NCBI RefSeq assembly: GCF_016906535.1
Contig: NC_057381.1
Coordinates: 1,426,001 to 1,490,000, forward strand
Direction of reading: 5' to 3'
Length of the DNA stretch: 64,000 nt
Origin: Rhizoctonia solani
Lineage: Eukaryota > Basidiomycota > Agaricomycetes > Cantharellales > Ceratobasidiaceae
This document shows, one piece after another, positions 49,586-61,219 of the stretch; positions within the stretch are counted from its first letter, which is position 1; each line of letters starts with the position of its first letter. A program made the position numbers and the translations under genes. The notes under the pieces were generated by a model. It searched no databases and had not been told where the DNA came from. It saw only the letters and a program-made list of their open reading frames with translations.

Positions 49586-49956
49586 TGTCCTTCCTTTTTG
49601 GTGCACCGCGCCCCGGACGGGGAGAGTGAACAAAGTTGTAGAAAGAATAAGTTTGTAAATAGAACTATATGAATACAAAACGATAGTAAAGACAGTAGTA
49701 TGAATAGAGAGAAAGAGAGGGTGGGGTACTATGCGGTCGAATGCACCCGTATTTATACCTTTACATTATAGTCAAGTCATCTAGTATATGACTAGGTATC
49801 GTCGCTTGACTCGATTACATGTATGTTCCAGTACATTCCAGATTCTTCTTGTATTTACTACTATATACATGATATTTCTACAAAAGTGTCTGGCAATATA
49901 TGCATCATATCAGCGCACAATTTAATAGGTTCTGGTAATCTAGACAGGTTATAACA
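49586..49956 (-). mobile_element. Possible solo LTR
   Basis: A 371-bp stretch beginning TGTCC and ending ATAACA (TG...CA ends). On the minus strand it has a TATAAATA box (49750-49757) followed by pyrimidine-rich sequence, like an LTR promoter and leader. A primer-site-like TGGTATCAGAG lies 27 bp outside. There is no clear target-site duplication, so this is tentative. Confidence 0.3.
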
Positions 49957-50280
49957 TAATTAGTTAATGATTCAAATTATCAGGTTGGCGTCACGATGGT
50001 GCCACTGGGGGCGCTGGTGATCACCTAACGTCTGACCGAGGACAAGCCGGATCGTGCGATTGCGCATGTGGAAAGTAGTTCGACTCTCCAAATTCAAGCC
50101 GGCCCTGGCCATCACATGTGCACCCATCTAACACTCCGAGTCATTTCTGAATTACCCGCTGCAGAGGACACAGGCTAACCCTAGCGACGCATTCCGACCA
50201 ATCAATAAATTAGGGTACTATCCCGTGTCTTTACATTAGGACCTCTTCGTGACTTGTCTTGAATACTGGTGTTTTACCAA
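49957..50280. other. Intergenic, promoter side of the APH-like gene
   Basis: About 320 bp upstream of the APH-like start; nothing beyond ordinary promoter-like sequence is seen. Confidence 0.35.
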
Positions 50281-51393
50281 ATGACGACTGAGATTACAAG
50301 TATTACCAAGTACAGGCTCACAGAGTCGCAGATTCGAGGCATCGCTATGGAATTCTATGGGAATAGTCCACGAGAGTTTTTAATAAAAGAGTTCGCTAGT
50401 GGGTAAGCTCAAGCTGTGCTTAAATAATGCGATATGTCCCTCACTACGCCTAGATGCTACAATGCTGTTTATCGCGTAATCACTGAACACGGGCAATGGG
50501 TACTCAAAGTTGCACCCAACCCAAGTGTCAAAGTTCTACGTTACGAACGCAATATCCTCGACGCAGAAGTCCGGGTTCTAGGAATACTTTCTAATTATCA
50601 GACCCCTCTTCGAGTACCTAAAGTCCACAAGTTCGATGAGAGCTGTAAACTCATCGAAGCACCATACGCCATTATCGATTTTATTCCAGGCGAAAACCTC
50701 GATCAGGTTCGGAAGCAACTTGATAAAAACGACGAGCGTAGAATCGATCAAGCAATGGGTCAGCATCTGAGATTCTGCAATGAAATTACCCGCATTAAAT
50801 CAGGAGACGATAGACCTGGCGGGCCCGTTTCTGAATTCGGACTATGCGCAATCGACGCGCCTCGGTACTCTACCTGGAGGGAAGCATTTGCTGCTTTCAT
50901 TCTCAACCTTCTCTCAGATGCTCAGGACGCATCTGTACCTGATATTCCACACGAAGAAATCAAGCACTTGCTCGCTTTGCATGCGTCCGCATTTGATGAA
51001 GTAACCGAGGCGAAACTTGTCATCTGGGACCAATGGGATGGGAATGTTCTAATCTCCTTTACCGACTCGGAAAAGAAATCTGGAGGCTCTGTGTCAGGTA
51101 CAATCGACTACGAACGCGCTTTATGGGGAGACCCGTTGATGGAAACTACGTTTCGTGCGTTGATGGCACCCGCTGCGCTCGTGGAAGCTTATGGCGCTTA
51201 TAAGCCCGAAGAGCTAACGGCATCAGAGCGCATCCGACGAATGTTTTACGACCTACATTTGAGCTTGATATGGGTTATCGAAGTCACTTTTAGGGGCGTC
51301 CAGGAGCTCGAACATGGAGGGAAGGATATGGAGGCGTACGGGCGGATGGGAATCCAAATGTCGTTGCAAGGCCTTCGTAAATTGGCAGAGTAG
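50281..51393 (+). CDS. APH-fold phosphotransferase, atypical catalytic loop
   Basis: Member of the aminoglycoside-phosphotransferase/choline-kinase-like superfamily common in basidiomycetes. Two exons: 50281-50402 and 50454-51393, in frame, 353 residues. Start MTTEITSITKYRLTESQIRG. ATP-binding parts are CYNAVYRVITEHGQWVLKVA (with the Lys), and hinge-like APYAIIDFIPGENL. The catalytic loop reads KLVIWDQWDGNVLIS: the usual His before the catalytic Asp is replaced by Ile-Trp, while Asp and Asn remain. The metal-binding Asp is in SGTIDYERALWGDP. The end is MEAYGRMGIQMSLQGLRKLAE. Substrate unknown; resistance to aminoglycosides should not be assumed. One of the cleanly intact genes. Confidence 0.85.
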
Positions 51394-51694
51394 TTATACC
51401 ATATCAAAAAAATGTCCGATCCCAAGCATATATATTCAGTTTATTGATTTAAACATAGTGTGCAGTCCCAATTCAAAACGTACATCATTGTAGCAATACT
51501 ATATGAACACACAAAAGATCCGCATTAAAAAAATCCACTTTTTTTACACAAACGCAAGCTGGTCGAGCTGGGGGATATCGAAAGGTACTGGCCACGACCT
51601 GTAAAAAAAACCACTGTCATCACCACTATCGCCGGATTTCCACAAGCGAGGCAAGCAACATACGTCTTGGCCAAAAGATAAGAGAAAAATGGGA
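51394..51694. other. Intergenic between converging genes
   Basis: About 300 bp, AT-rich, holding the 3' ends of the APH-like gene and the RBR gene. Nothing else seen. Confidence 0.4.
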
Positions 51695-54600
51695 TTATAG
51701 CCCGATCCCGCCGTGTTTTTTACGCATATGATCGTATACTTCGTCGCCTTTTGCGAATCCGGCCAAGCAAACCCAACACATGTGCGTTCTGCAGGCAGAG
51801 CACATCATATGATTGCACCCTGCGATTTTTTCGATGGGCGCCGAGCAGTTGGGGCACGGCTTGACGTTGTGCGTTGCTCGCCACCGGTCAAAGGACCTTT
51901 GGATTTCGGAATCGTCATGCGAGGCCTTGTAATCCGCACAGGTGATCCCCTCGTGCTGTTCGACATGGCAATGAGTGCATATATTCGAGAGGCAGAGCCT
52001 GCATTGCACCGTTGCGTCTTCGGGCCCAACGCGATAAATGTATTGGCAATCTGGAGTGGGGCAGTATCGGTACTGGTCGGGGTGGGCCGTGACATACGCC
52101 TGGAACGCAGTATAGAATAAAGCTTCTTGGTCCGGTTGGTTCGCATGTAGCGTGATCATCGAAAGAGGTATGGGAGCCTTGCACCCGTCGCCAACGCACA
52201 ACAAGGGAAGGGTCCGATTCTCTGCAGCCGATGCTACGTACTGCGAGAAACAACTCTTGCAGTAATGATGTCCGCACGAAAACAACAGTGCCTTCTCGGG
52301 ACGGCAGAAGCATACTACACAGTCTGACTTGCGTCGGAGTTTGGAGCCGGTTTCTGAATACATGAGATCAAGCGCCTGTTGAACGCGCCGAACGACTTCG
52401 TCGTCACCATAAAACGTCAAGGTCTCGTCCAAAAGGTCAACGTAGAGGCTCCCCTTGCCCACGAGATCACGGAGGATTGTGATGCCGCCCTTTGCTAAAC
52501 GCGTGAACACGGACTTTTGGAGACGCACGATACGACGTAGACGGGAATGGCTAACGAGTTTGGCCCGCAATTGTTGGCTGGCCTCTTCCCTCGCGTATCG
52601 AGGTCCAAACAACAGGATCGAGTTCGTGCGCTTGTCCGCCCGTGCGCAGATCTTGCATGACTTGGCCACACTCTCCAAAAACGATGCGCCTTCTTCTGTC
52701 GTAAAGTATGAATCCCAATTTTGACGTCATCGACGGTTGATAGAGGAACTCCTCCTAATGCACGGTCGAGCTGAGACTTGGCGGCGACCAGTTGCCTGGT
52801 GTCGTTCCCGGCGAGCAATAGCTGGATGAACCCGGGTTTATGTTGATCCTCCGTTTGGCGGACGTACAGATCGGGATCATCGATCGCCCACGAGTGTAGT
52901 TTATTGATCTCCCCTTGAAGGACCTCGGCCAGCTTGGATGAAATAGAGTACCGGACCGTTAAATGCCTCGAAACCCAGATTGGAGAATTACCGAGATAAT
53001 CGCCCTTTCGGCCTTCGAAGACTTTGACGGCAGCCGCAGCCGCGGCGGGAGTGGTGTACTGCGCCATGGCATGGAACTTGAGGTCATCCCGCCGATTAGG
53101 CATCAAGCGGAACGACTCGAGGGGGGCAACGTCCGCCAGCTCTTCTCGTAGCTTCGGCAACCCAGCTTCGGATGAGTAATTCGGATGTACGACGACATCG
53201 TTGGATCGCACAAATCGGCGCAGCTTGTCCATCTCGGGGTCGCCCATGAGACCGGTGATACGAACCATGTACCCTCCAGCCTCCCTTGCTTGTTCTCTGG
53301 CGTTCTCCGAGTTGCTCTCTTTTTCCGGGAACATGGGGGTCATATTGACTCGCCGGTTCATAAACGTCCGGCCGTTCATCTCCTTGACCTTTTCCATTGC
53401 GTATTTGGCCGTGGCATATGTGACGTAGACCGTCGAGGTTGGCGCAAACCAGGTGACTTTGACCGTAGCACTTTTGATGATGGCCGTTGGATCGTTTGCG
53501 ATTAGAGAGCTTTCAGGTTTTGCGGGGGGCGCTGCGGAGTCATCGTTTATTCCTGGAATATGCTTTGAACGAAATCCGCCAGACGCATCGGTGTCCAGCC
53601 GAGCCACTATTGGCCGCCCCAAAAGCATCTGCCCTTGCAAATGGTCCACAGCATACCTTGCCTGCTCGTGGCGTTCGAACAAGATACGGGCGCTTGCGAG
53701 GTACCTGGTCTCTCTTCTTGGTTCGTAGATCCTGACACTTCGTGTTGGGCCAAAAGCAGCAAGAAGATTGTACAAGTTGTGTTTTCGTATGTGTCGAGGA
53801 AGGTTAGAGAGCATGACCCATGGCGACTCGGCGTCGGTGAACACTGCTTGAACACTAGCGCCCGGACCAAGAAGCACATATGCGAGCCCCACTCGGCGCA
53901 TGAACGTAGGGGAATCTTCTATTGGTGGCTGGATGGGGTGAGCTGGGCCGGCAGGTTCATTGGAAGGGGTAGCGCCACCGGAAGAGAGAGCTTTGGAAGG
54001 GGTAGCCTTGGAAAAGGCAGGACTACCGAGGATAATAGAGGTTGTGGAGATGCTAGATTCCCAGCTGTCATCCGGCTTCCACATCTCTTCGTCTGGTGCA
54101 CTTTCCGCCCAATGATCCAAGCTAACATGGGGTTCTTGGATTTCTGGCGCCTTTCCTTTGTTCCTTGGCTCGCCGGGTTGTGAATGTGACGGGGAAGGCT
54201 CGTCTGGAGCAAGGGTCGAGTGAGGGTGGGTGGGCGTCTGAACTGACGAAGAGTAGGAGCTCGATGAGTCCTAAACAAATCAAAGGCATTAATAATCGTT
54301 CAGGTCACCGCCGAAAGGGGCATACAGGTTCCATGCTCGGCTCACGCGGGGTAGGAGTAGTATGGGCGTCTCGTGCAGGCTGCTATTATATTTAATGACC
54401 AAAGTTGAGTCAATGCGGGGTGAGCGGCAGCTCGAGTCAAGTTGGGCTTACCTTATCTGGTCGTGGTCTCGGTTCCGAGCGGCCTCCTCGTCGGAAATTC
54501 CTAGAACCTCGGCCCCTCCCAGACCTTTCGACCGGTGGATTCGTGCTGGGAACCGGGGTAGGACCTTCTGTGGTTTTCGGAGCCGGAGTTACCTATCACA

Positions 54601-55075
54601 CGTAATTAATTTCCAATTATTTTCGACTGGGATGATATCTTGCCTCTGGTGGCTGCTTTTCACTCGTAGATGGCTGATCTACACTTGGGGGTTGACGAGG
54701 CCTTGGAAATCGGTTCTTCGAATAACCTCGACCTCTATTTCTCTCTGTGGCCTCCATGGTTCCTACGGGCTTCGGAGGTAAAGACAAGTCGAGAGGGGAT
54801 TAGGTGGAGTGGGAGCGCTCGGAGCTTGCTCATTTGTTTGCAGTCGGAGAGCCGACGGCTAGACAGAAATACGTGGGTAAGCATATCGAGGACTTGAGCT
54901 TGTAACCGCTTACGTCGGGAGAGTCTGTAGGTGGTTCTGTCAGAGTTTCAGACCTGGCGGGTGGTCCGTCGCGACGCATAGGTCGAGCAGGGCCATTATA
55001 CCTTCCTCCTCGCGATCTCCCCCTGGGTCGGCCTCGTCCTGTACCGCGCGGAGGCGCACCAGTAGTTTCGGACAT
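51695..55075 (-). CDS. RRM-RBR (RING-IBR-RING) E3 ubiquitin ligase
   Basis: One large protein joining RNA-binding and ubiquitin-ligase domains. The amino end MSETTGAPPRGTGRGRPRGR is RGG-rich and basic. Two RRM-like domains follow (WVMLSNLPRHIRKHNLYNLL...; TSTVYVTYATAKYAMEKVKE with NGRTFMNRRVN). The carboxy end is an RBR module: RING1 CVVCFCRPEKALLFSCGHHY, IBR YCPTPDCQYIYR with CRLCLSNICTHCH, RING2 CPNCSAPIEKIAGCNHMMC with the catalytic Cys after HMM. In RBR ligases ubiquitin passes through that Cys. The frame breaks once near 52.72 kb in an AAAA run (one A short), after which NWDSYFTTEEGASF restores continuity; without it there would be two separate proteins. Stop at 51695-51697. Confidence 0.85.
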
Positions 55076-55652
55076 TCTCAAGTAATGTTTATGAATAACA
55101 ATCGCCACTCGAAAAGTTGGCGGGTGTGGCTAAGAACAAGCGCTAGTAAGGTCAGCAACCGGTATTTGGAGCATGCGTTACAGTGAAATGTTTAGCCACT
55201 CACAGTGATGTACTGTTGGAAATTCACCTTGTCACCAAGACTTGGTCTAGTCTAGTTCAGCCCGCACTTGTAGCTGTATCGTTGTCTATCTGCACTCATC
55301 GTCATGAGCATCAAGGTCGTGCCTTTAAGACGCAAACGCAAATAAGCGAGGAAAGGAAATACAGAGCAGCAGAGTGGATTGTGAATCATTTAAGCGCAAA
55401 CGAAGAATCCCAATCTCACCTCGGCGTCTATTTGGTTCTACAAGATCAAAAATTTAATAAAAAGGTGGAGTAGCGGAGGAGGAATTGCTGAGGGTGTGGT
55501 GGTACAGGCCTCGTTGCGCTGACCCTGCTGGAGTGTGAAATTGTAATGATGACACGAGCCACGTGACTTACTCGCTGTCTCCTTGTCTCTTCCATGCACG
55601 GGTTCGTTGATCGACAATAGTATATATTCCAACTAATATTTGTGGCCCAATC
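55076..55652. promoter_or_regulatory. Divergent promoter, RBR ligase / SLD2, with CACGTG
   Basis: About 580 bp between two divergent starts, so it should hold both promoters. CACGTGAC at 55560-55567 is about 90 bp upstream of the SLD2 ATG. A frame at 55183-55473 on the plus strand shows no family resemblance. Confidence 0.45.
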
Positions 55653-57551
55653 ATGTCGACGGATATATCAAAGATTAAAGCCGAGATTAAGGAATGGCAA
55701 CGCGCTTATCGACGCGCACATGGGCGTGATCCGGGCAAGGATGAGTTGAGAAAGAACCCAGAGATGCGTGCGTATACCATTCTTCACTTCTTCTGCCAAT
55801 TTTACTAATCAAACCTCAAGAGGCGAAATACAAAATCTGGCAAGATTCGCTCAAGGTTCCTAAAACTTCGAAAGATATACCCCACAAACAAGACGACGAT
55901 GGAAGTACACCCCCTCGCCCATCCCGGTCCCTAATTCCAAAAACTCTACCTGTACCGAGCGCATCGAAAGCACCTTCTACCCCCTTCTCAGCGCGTAAAA
56001 AGCAACCAACTAGGAAAGCTTCGTCCAGTTCTGACGATCGAATTCCTGCTCCAAACCTATCCACCGCGAAACGAAACACTTCAGCCCAATCTTCCCGAGT
56101 TATACCGTTTAATTCTAGCGCGAAGTCACAGACACGAGTGTTCCCTTCAATGCTGGCCTCGGACTCTGATGACGATAATCCGTTCGCGGCTCCGGACCCT
56201 GTTTCACCAACTCGCTCGAGGCGCACGTCACCAACCAAATCTGTAGGAGGTGTATCGCCCACTAAACCTTTCGAATCTCCTTCGAAAGCTAACCTCCGGA
56301 CACCATCTAAACCCAAGCCCCGCTCATCATCTCCGTCAACCCAACCCTTCCTGACACCCCGGACTAAAGCACGTAAACGAATGAGAGGAGAAGAGGTCCC
56401 TGCTACACCTGGAGATAAACGACGAAAACTTGGTGCCGTACGGTCTATTCTATCTACTCAGGATGAACAGGAAGAAGAGGATCAAGATGAAATTGTCGAC
56501 TCGCCCAAGAAGAAGCGAGCCACAACGGTGAACGGGAGGGTATTTACGGGTTTGTTTGATGATGAGGGCACTGCTGGTGGTTCTACTATGGGCGATGAAG
56601 GCGGAGGTGGGGATACAACTTCATTCATTGACGGTATGTACCAAGTCTCCTTGGCGCTCATTATCCTTTACATGAGTTTTTACTACAGATATGTCAAGTT
56701 TAAGGAGTACGCCACCCCCGCCTCCTTCCGAACCCGATCATGATTGGACATCCACGCGGTCTCATTCGGACGAGGACGAGGAGCCTCCCGCCAGACCTGG
56801 GACTCGACCAGTCTTGCCAGCATTTGGGAAATGGACGCAAGATACGTGGGATGCTCCGGCTCCCGGGACAGACTTTTCACACCTCAAGAAAGGGTTTGGC
56901 AAACCTCAGCCAGAGCCCACGAAACAGAAGGCAAAGGGGAAGGAGAAAGGAAAGGAAAAGGAAAAGGAGTCTTCTCAAACTGTATCGAATCCGTTCGACT
57001 TGTTACCACCCCTCCCCATGCAGGATGACCAACCTTCTTCTACTAAATCCAGATTCGACAATAAATCAAGAGGAGACAACTCGAGGTCAAAAGGAAAGAA
57101 AGGAAAAGACAAAGAGGTAGAGATGGACGGTGCGGAAAGTTCAGATGGTGAAATGGATGTGAACGAGATCGAGTGGAAGCCATATGGACCATTGATGGGT
57201 TCTCAAACCCAGCACTCCGACTCTCAGACCCAAACACCTTTTGGCTCTCAAGCCCGACCGTCGCTTGGCTCTCAAGCTCAAGCTACCCAACCACTAGAGA
57301 ACGAAGCGGATGAGGAGCCAGACCTAGCGTCCAATCTCCCGTCCGATCTCCGCACTCTCCTCTCGCTTCATTCTACCCGTCGAGAATTCCTAAGATCGGA
57401 TTCGTTGGCTAAGGATGTTTTGGCCGGACGCTCGACTTCGGCCCGAGCTGGGGAAGTATGGGGTGTTGGAGATATGGAGGACGAGGAGGAAGGAGAGGGT
57501 GATGACTGGGATAGTGAACCCGAGGGATGGAAGGGGGTGGTCGAGATGTAA
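55653..57551 (+). CDS. SLD2: DNA replication regulator Sld2
   Basis: Nuclear replication-initiation factor; when phosphorylated by S-phase CDK, Sld2 binds Dpb11 and lets CMG helicase form at origins. The amino end has the family signature: IKAEIKEWQRAYRRAHGRDP, KDELRKNPEM then AKYKIWQ. Most of the rest is disordered and Ser/Pro/Lys-rich with many SP/TP CDK-type sites (for example TSPTKSVGGVSPTKPFESP and FLTPRTKARKRMRGEE). The tail has DLRTLLSLHSTRREFLRSD and an acidic end. Three exons, 55653-55767, 55821-56633 and 56689-57551, join in frame for 596 residues, intact. It shares a divergent promoter with the RBR ligase. Confidence 0.87.
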
Positions 57552-57737
57552 GGCTGGTGTGAAGTCGAAGTTTGAAGTTGTTGAGGCTCGCCCGAGCTAT
57601 CGTATACATGTAGATTACGTAACACATTTAACATATATAATAACACGCATACATTCAGTAGAAACGAAGGTGACTACGTTATCAATGCGTTAAAAATGCT
57701 GCAACTCCTTCTGTCACTCTAGTGTTAGTACATGAAG

Positions 57738-59052
57738 CTACACTGGCGATACGCGAGGCTGGTACTCGTCCTTAAGGTACGAAAGACCCAGGCGTGGCTT
57801 TACGTCTGCAACACCAGATACTTTCCATCCTCCAAGATCCCAGACCGAATAAAAGGACTGAAGGAACGCCTTGCCGAGGATCCACCTATCTGAGTCCCAT
57901 GGGTTGAATGGTGGGAAACAATATTGGTCTTCCGTATATCCTGGTCTCGCCAAGTCGGCAGTGGTAACAGTGACTTCGATCTCTCCAAATGTAAGAGTCA
58001 AAGAAGCATTGTAGCCTATGACATCGCTGCACAAAGGCCGGTAGCCTTCGGTAATCGCAGTATAGTTGAAGCCCAAGCTGTTGTACAACTCTTCGATAAT
58101 TGATTCAGGAGCTGAAATTAGACCGGCGCCAGTATCGAAAATAGCCGAGGCCCCAGGTTGAATATTCAGAGTGGTCAAGTTTCCATTTCTGCTTGTCTTG
58201 GCCGCGCCGACAGGAACTCGCCATATTTCGTATTCATCGCCTGCCGGAGCTGGAAGGACGTCGACCCACTTTAGTGGTTCCGAACCGTACTTTTCCTCAT
58301 CACTACCGCCAAACGTAACAATGCCATTGGTTGGAGGGCTAGTATTAGAAGCTGTAGTCGAAGCGTTTCCAAGGTAAATGCCGGTTCGGTGGTCGGGAAT
58401 CTGCGTTGGATGAAATAAAACGTCGTAGATCGAAGTGTTTCCCAGCGCGATAGATGGGAACGCGAGCCCTACGAAGCCTCCAGCTGGTAACGCGAACCAA
58501 TTTGAGAAATCGGCATTGATGAAACGTTGAGGCGTTGGAAAAGTCACATTTTGAATGGTGAGTTTATCAGACCAGATATCCCCCGAAACGGTTCCTCCTA
58601 CCCATACACAGCATCACGTCAATTTCATATAGTCTGAAAAGACGATAGTTACGCACCTTGGTAATCGACTGTTTCGTGCCCGGCCGTATACTGGGCCGTG
58701 TTACTGCGGCTTGGGTCAAAGAACGAACGATTAGCAGGACCTGAACAGTTTTGCGCGCACGAAGGGTTCAGAACCCAGAATGGTCCTGAACCCGTGTCGA
58801 ATAGTAAATCAACGGTTTGAGGTGGTGTCCCGAGCGATAGTTCGATTGTCGAGTACGTGTTCAGGATTTTTATGGGAGCAGTAACAGGTTTTAATTCGCT
58901 GTAGGAGATTTGCTAGTTGAACGCGATGGGTCTGCAGATTGTACTGACCTACTATGATCATTTTGACGTATTCCCAGTTGGTGAATGGAACTGGCTGACG
59001 CCAAGGCCAAAGTAGAGAACGAACCAAAGGCAAGAGTATTGAGGTACCACAT
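57738..59052 (-). CDS. Secreted pepsin-like aspartic protease (A1)
   Basis: Extracellular acid protease. Start MWYLNTLAFGSFSTLALASA is a signal peptide. The two active-site motifs are LLFDTGSGPFW and AIFDTGAGLIS; the common DTGSS/DTGTT third-fourth residues are replaced by GSG and GAG, which still keep the catalytic Asp, Thr and Gly. Other family parts are LSLGTPPQTVD, GGTVSGDIWSDKL, FVGLAFPS, GIVTFGG, WVDVLPAP and the end WILGKAFLQSFYSVWDLGGW (the last pepsin block). Several Asn-linked sites. Introns near 58.92 and 58.63 kb; frames join cleanly. It ends EYQPRVSPV, with no GPI tail, so it is probably freely secreted. Confidence 0.88.
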
Positions 59053-60449
59053 AGTTCCGATAGCGCAAACGATACTCAGAGTGGTTAATAATGTGGACGA
59101 TACAAGGTGATGATTCTCAGTGTTGTTTAGGAGGGGGTCTTTATGAACCGTTGCACAGACATTTCAGCGTGGATGACGCAATTTCAAACCAGTTACGCCA
59201 TGTAGAAGCCCCACGGGACAAATATAGTATAAGATTTGCCATTGTCAGAAATCCATGCGCATACTGAGCTCTGCTAAATCATTCGACATGTGGAGAGTAC
59301 TGAAGTAGCTTGACCACGTATATTATGGCATAGCTTATTTACTGAAGGGAAGGCACCAAACAGAAGTTAGCCGACTACTATTAACCAGACAATTTTACAT
59401 GGATCATTATGCTATAGACCAAATTTGCTTCTGATTGATAAGTTGTGGGCTGTTCTTAAACCATGTGCTCACTCCGAGCCTCGGCCTTTATTCATAGCCA
59501 CAAGGGCTTCGAAGGAGCTGCTTGGTCTAATTGCAGTTAACGCCTACCAAACACCTCGTTTGCCTCTCTTGTTGTTTGACTATCTCATCCATACTGGGCG
59601 AACACAAAAAGTAATACATTTCCAGAGTTACCAATCATACAAGACCAGAAGCAATGAGTATGGCGCACGCGCCAATCCCAGGCACTCTTTTACCAAGTCT
59701 AAAATCCTCGTAATCAAACTCTCAGATCTATACTTACGAAGTAAAAGAATTTAGAGTATAACGCTACCTGATGGCGTACAAGGTACAAAGGATAAAGTGT
59801 AATTCGTAGTATATGTGGGATTAACCTACGGTTTCTGTCAAGCATATTTCACGCTTCATACAGCCACCACGCGTTACGCAGACCTCCATGGCTAGAATGG
59901 TTGATGCACACCTCATTTATTTATCGTCGTAGGCTTAAGATGTATCTGTTGTTGTAATTTGGCCCTGGTCAGAGGACAGCTTTGGAGTTGCTACGTTGAA
60001 ATAATTTCGTTGGGAGACCTATAGTTCATATTAGAAGTCGCTTAGTCGGGCTGTGTGGCAGGCTTATCACAGGTCTTTCCTTGATAGGAAGGATGAGACG
60101 CATTTAGCGTGTGTAGGAGAGCGTTTGCAGAATACCACACCCTTAGCTGACTTGAGCTTTTCTCTTGTCAATCTCGCTAAAAAGACAGTGCATAAATTTT
60201 CCTAAGGAGAAGCTGATTTTGGACATTCGGTTAAGAATTGCATCAAGTTTTTCTTGATCGTTCATAGGCGAGGCTCTGGGAGTTTTCGAACTCGACATGG
60301 TGTGACAATGGATTCAATTAATCAGTGATCAATGGAAGCCAGTTAGACAGAATCTAATTCTCCGCTGATCGGCACAGTTGTTAAGCCATAATGACTTTTA
60401 CCTTCGAATTCTCATCACCATCTGTTCGGATTAACGGACCAAGTTCATC
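59053..60449. other. Intergenic, no gene seen
   Basis: About 1.4 kb, AT-rich, between the protease start and a LINE tail. Short frames occur (for example 59.43-59.75 kb), without ATG or family resemblance. Nothing else recognised. Confidence 0.4.
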
Positions 60450-60930
60450 TGAGGCCTACCGAGCTGCAGAAGGGGTATCGCTCGATAAGAGGATCCATTC
60501 TCGGTGCAGGCTACGCCCAGTGCTCATGCGGCGAAAGCAAACAAACCGCCAGACACTTGCTCATATTCTGCCCAGAAACAGTGGGATTTAGGAGCATCCT
60601 CACAAAAATATCACCCGAATGCAACGGAATCCTTTTCGGAATCCTGCCACGATTGGAGGCCATATCTGATTTCACATCTAAGTCGGGAATCGGAAAGCTT
60701 GGAGGCTCGCCGGCAACCGCTCAACTTATGTAGGCCCTTAAGGCTACTGTCCATATGTCCGTACGGCCGCTCCCCGCCCTTATGGCGTTGAGTAGATAGC
60801 CCTTATAGCACCTGTACCAGGTCTAACGCTAACCCCCCCCCCCCTGCAGTCTCTCTCTCTGAGTAGTGTTCTCGGTTTGTGAGCGGTTTGTCTTGTTCTC
60901 ATTCAGCTCGCTAACTATGAATTAATAAAA
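60450..60930 (+). mobile_element. LINE 3' fragment, same family as 39.8 kb
   Basis: Reads GSILGAGYAQCSCGESKQTA, HLLIFCPE, then LEAISDFTSKSGIGKLGGSP, matching the polyprotein end of the LINE at 39808-40438. The 3' UTR ends with TCGGTTTGTGAGCGGTTTGT and a short A tract near 60.93 kb, like the tails at 39.8 and 27.4 kb. It includes a C12 run at 60833-60844. The 5' limit is approximate, and I see no target-site duplication. Confidence 0.75.
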
Positions 60931-61219
60931 ACGCAGTACATATGATTCTGTAGCTCTAAAAACAGCCAGGCCAAGGTCGCTGAACCAGTACGTCAATGAT
61001 ACATGGCTATTCTTAAAAGCACATCGCTAGCCTCAACGCAATCAAGCCATGACTGAGAATTGAAAGATCAAACTATAGTGTTTTTCATTCAGATGCACCA
61101 GCCACATGAAGGCCACTGACATTACAAAAGCAAGATGATTGCTGTGTATCTGCAGATGACGTGATTGGCTATTATTAGTCTCGGTATCAACTGTACCTGC
61201 CAACCAGAACAGAACATCC

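Noticed and set aside
51695..52678. A separate RBR gene starting at 52678
   Set aside because: That start would be TTG; one missing A joins the frame to the RRM part upstream, so I treat it as one gene.
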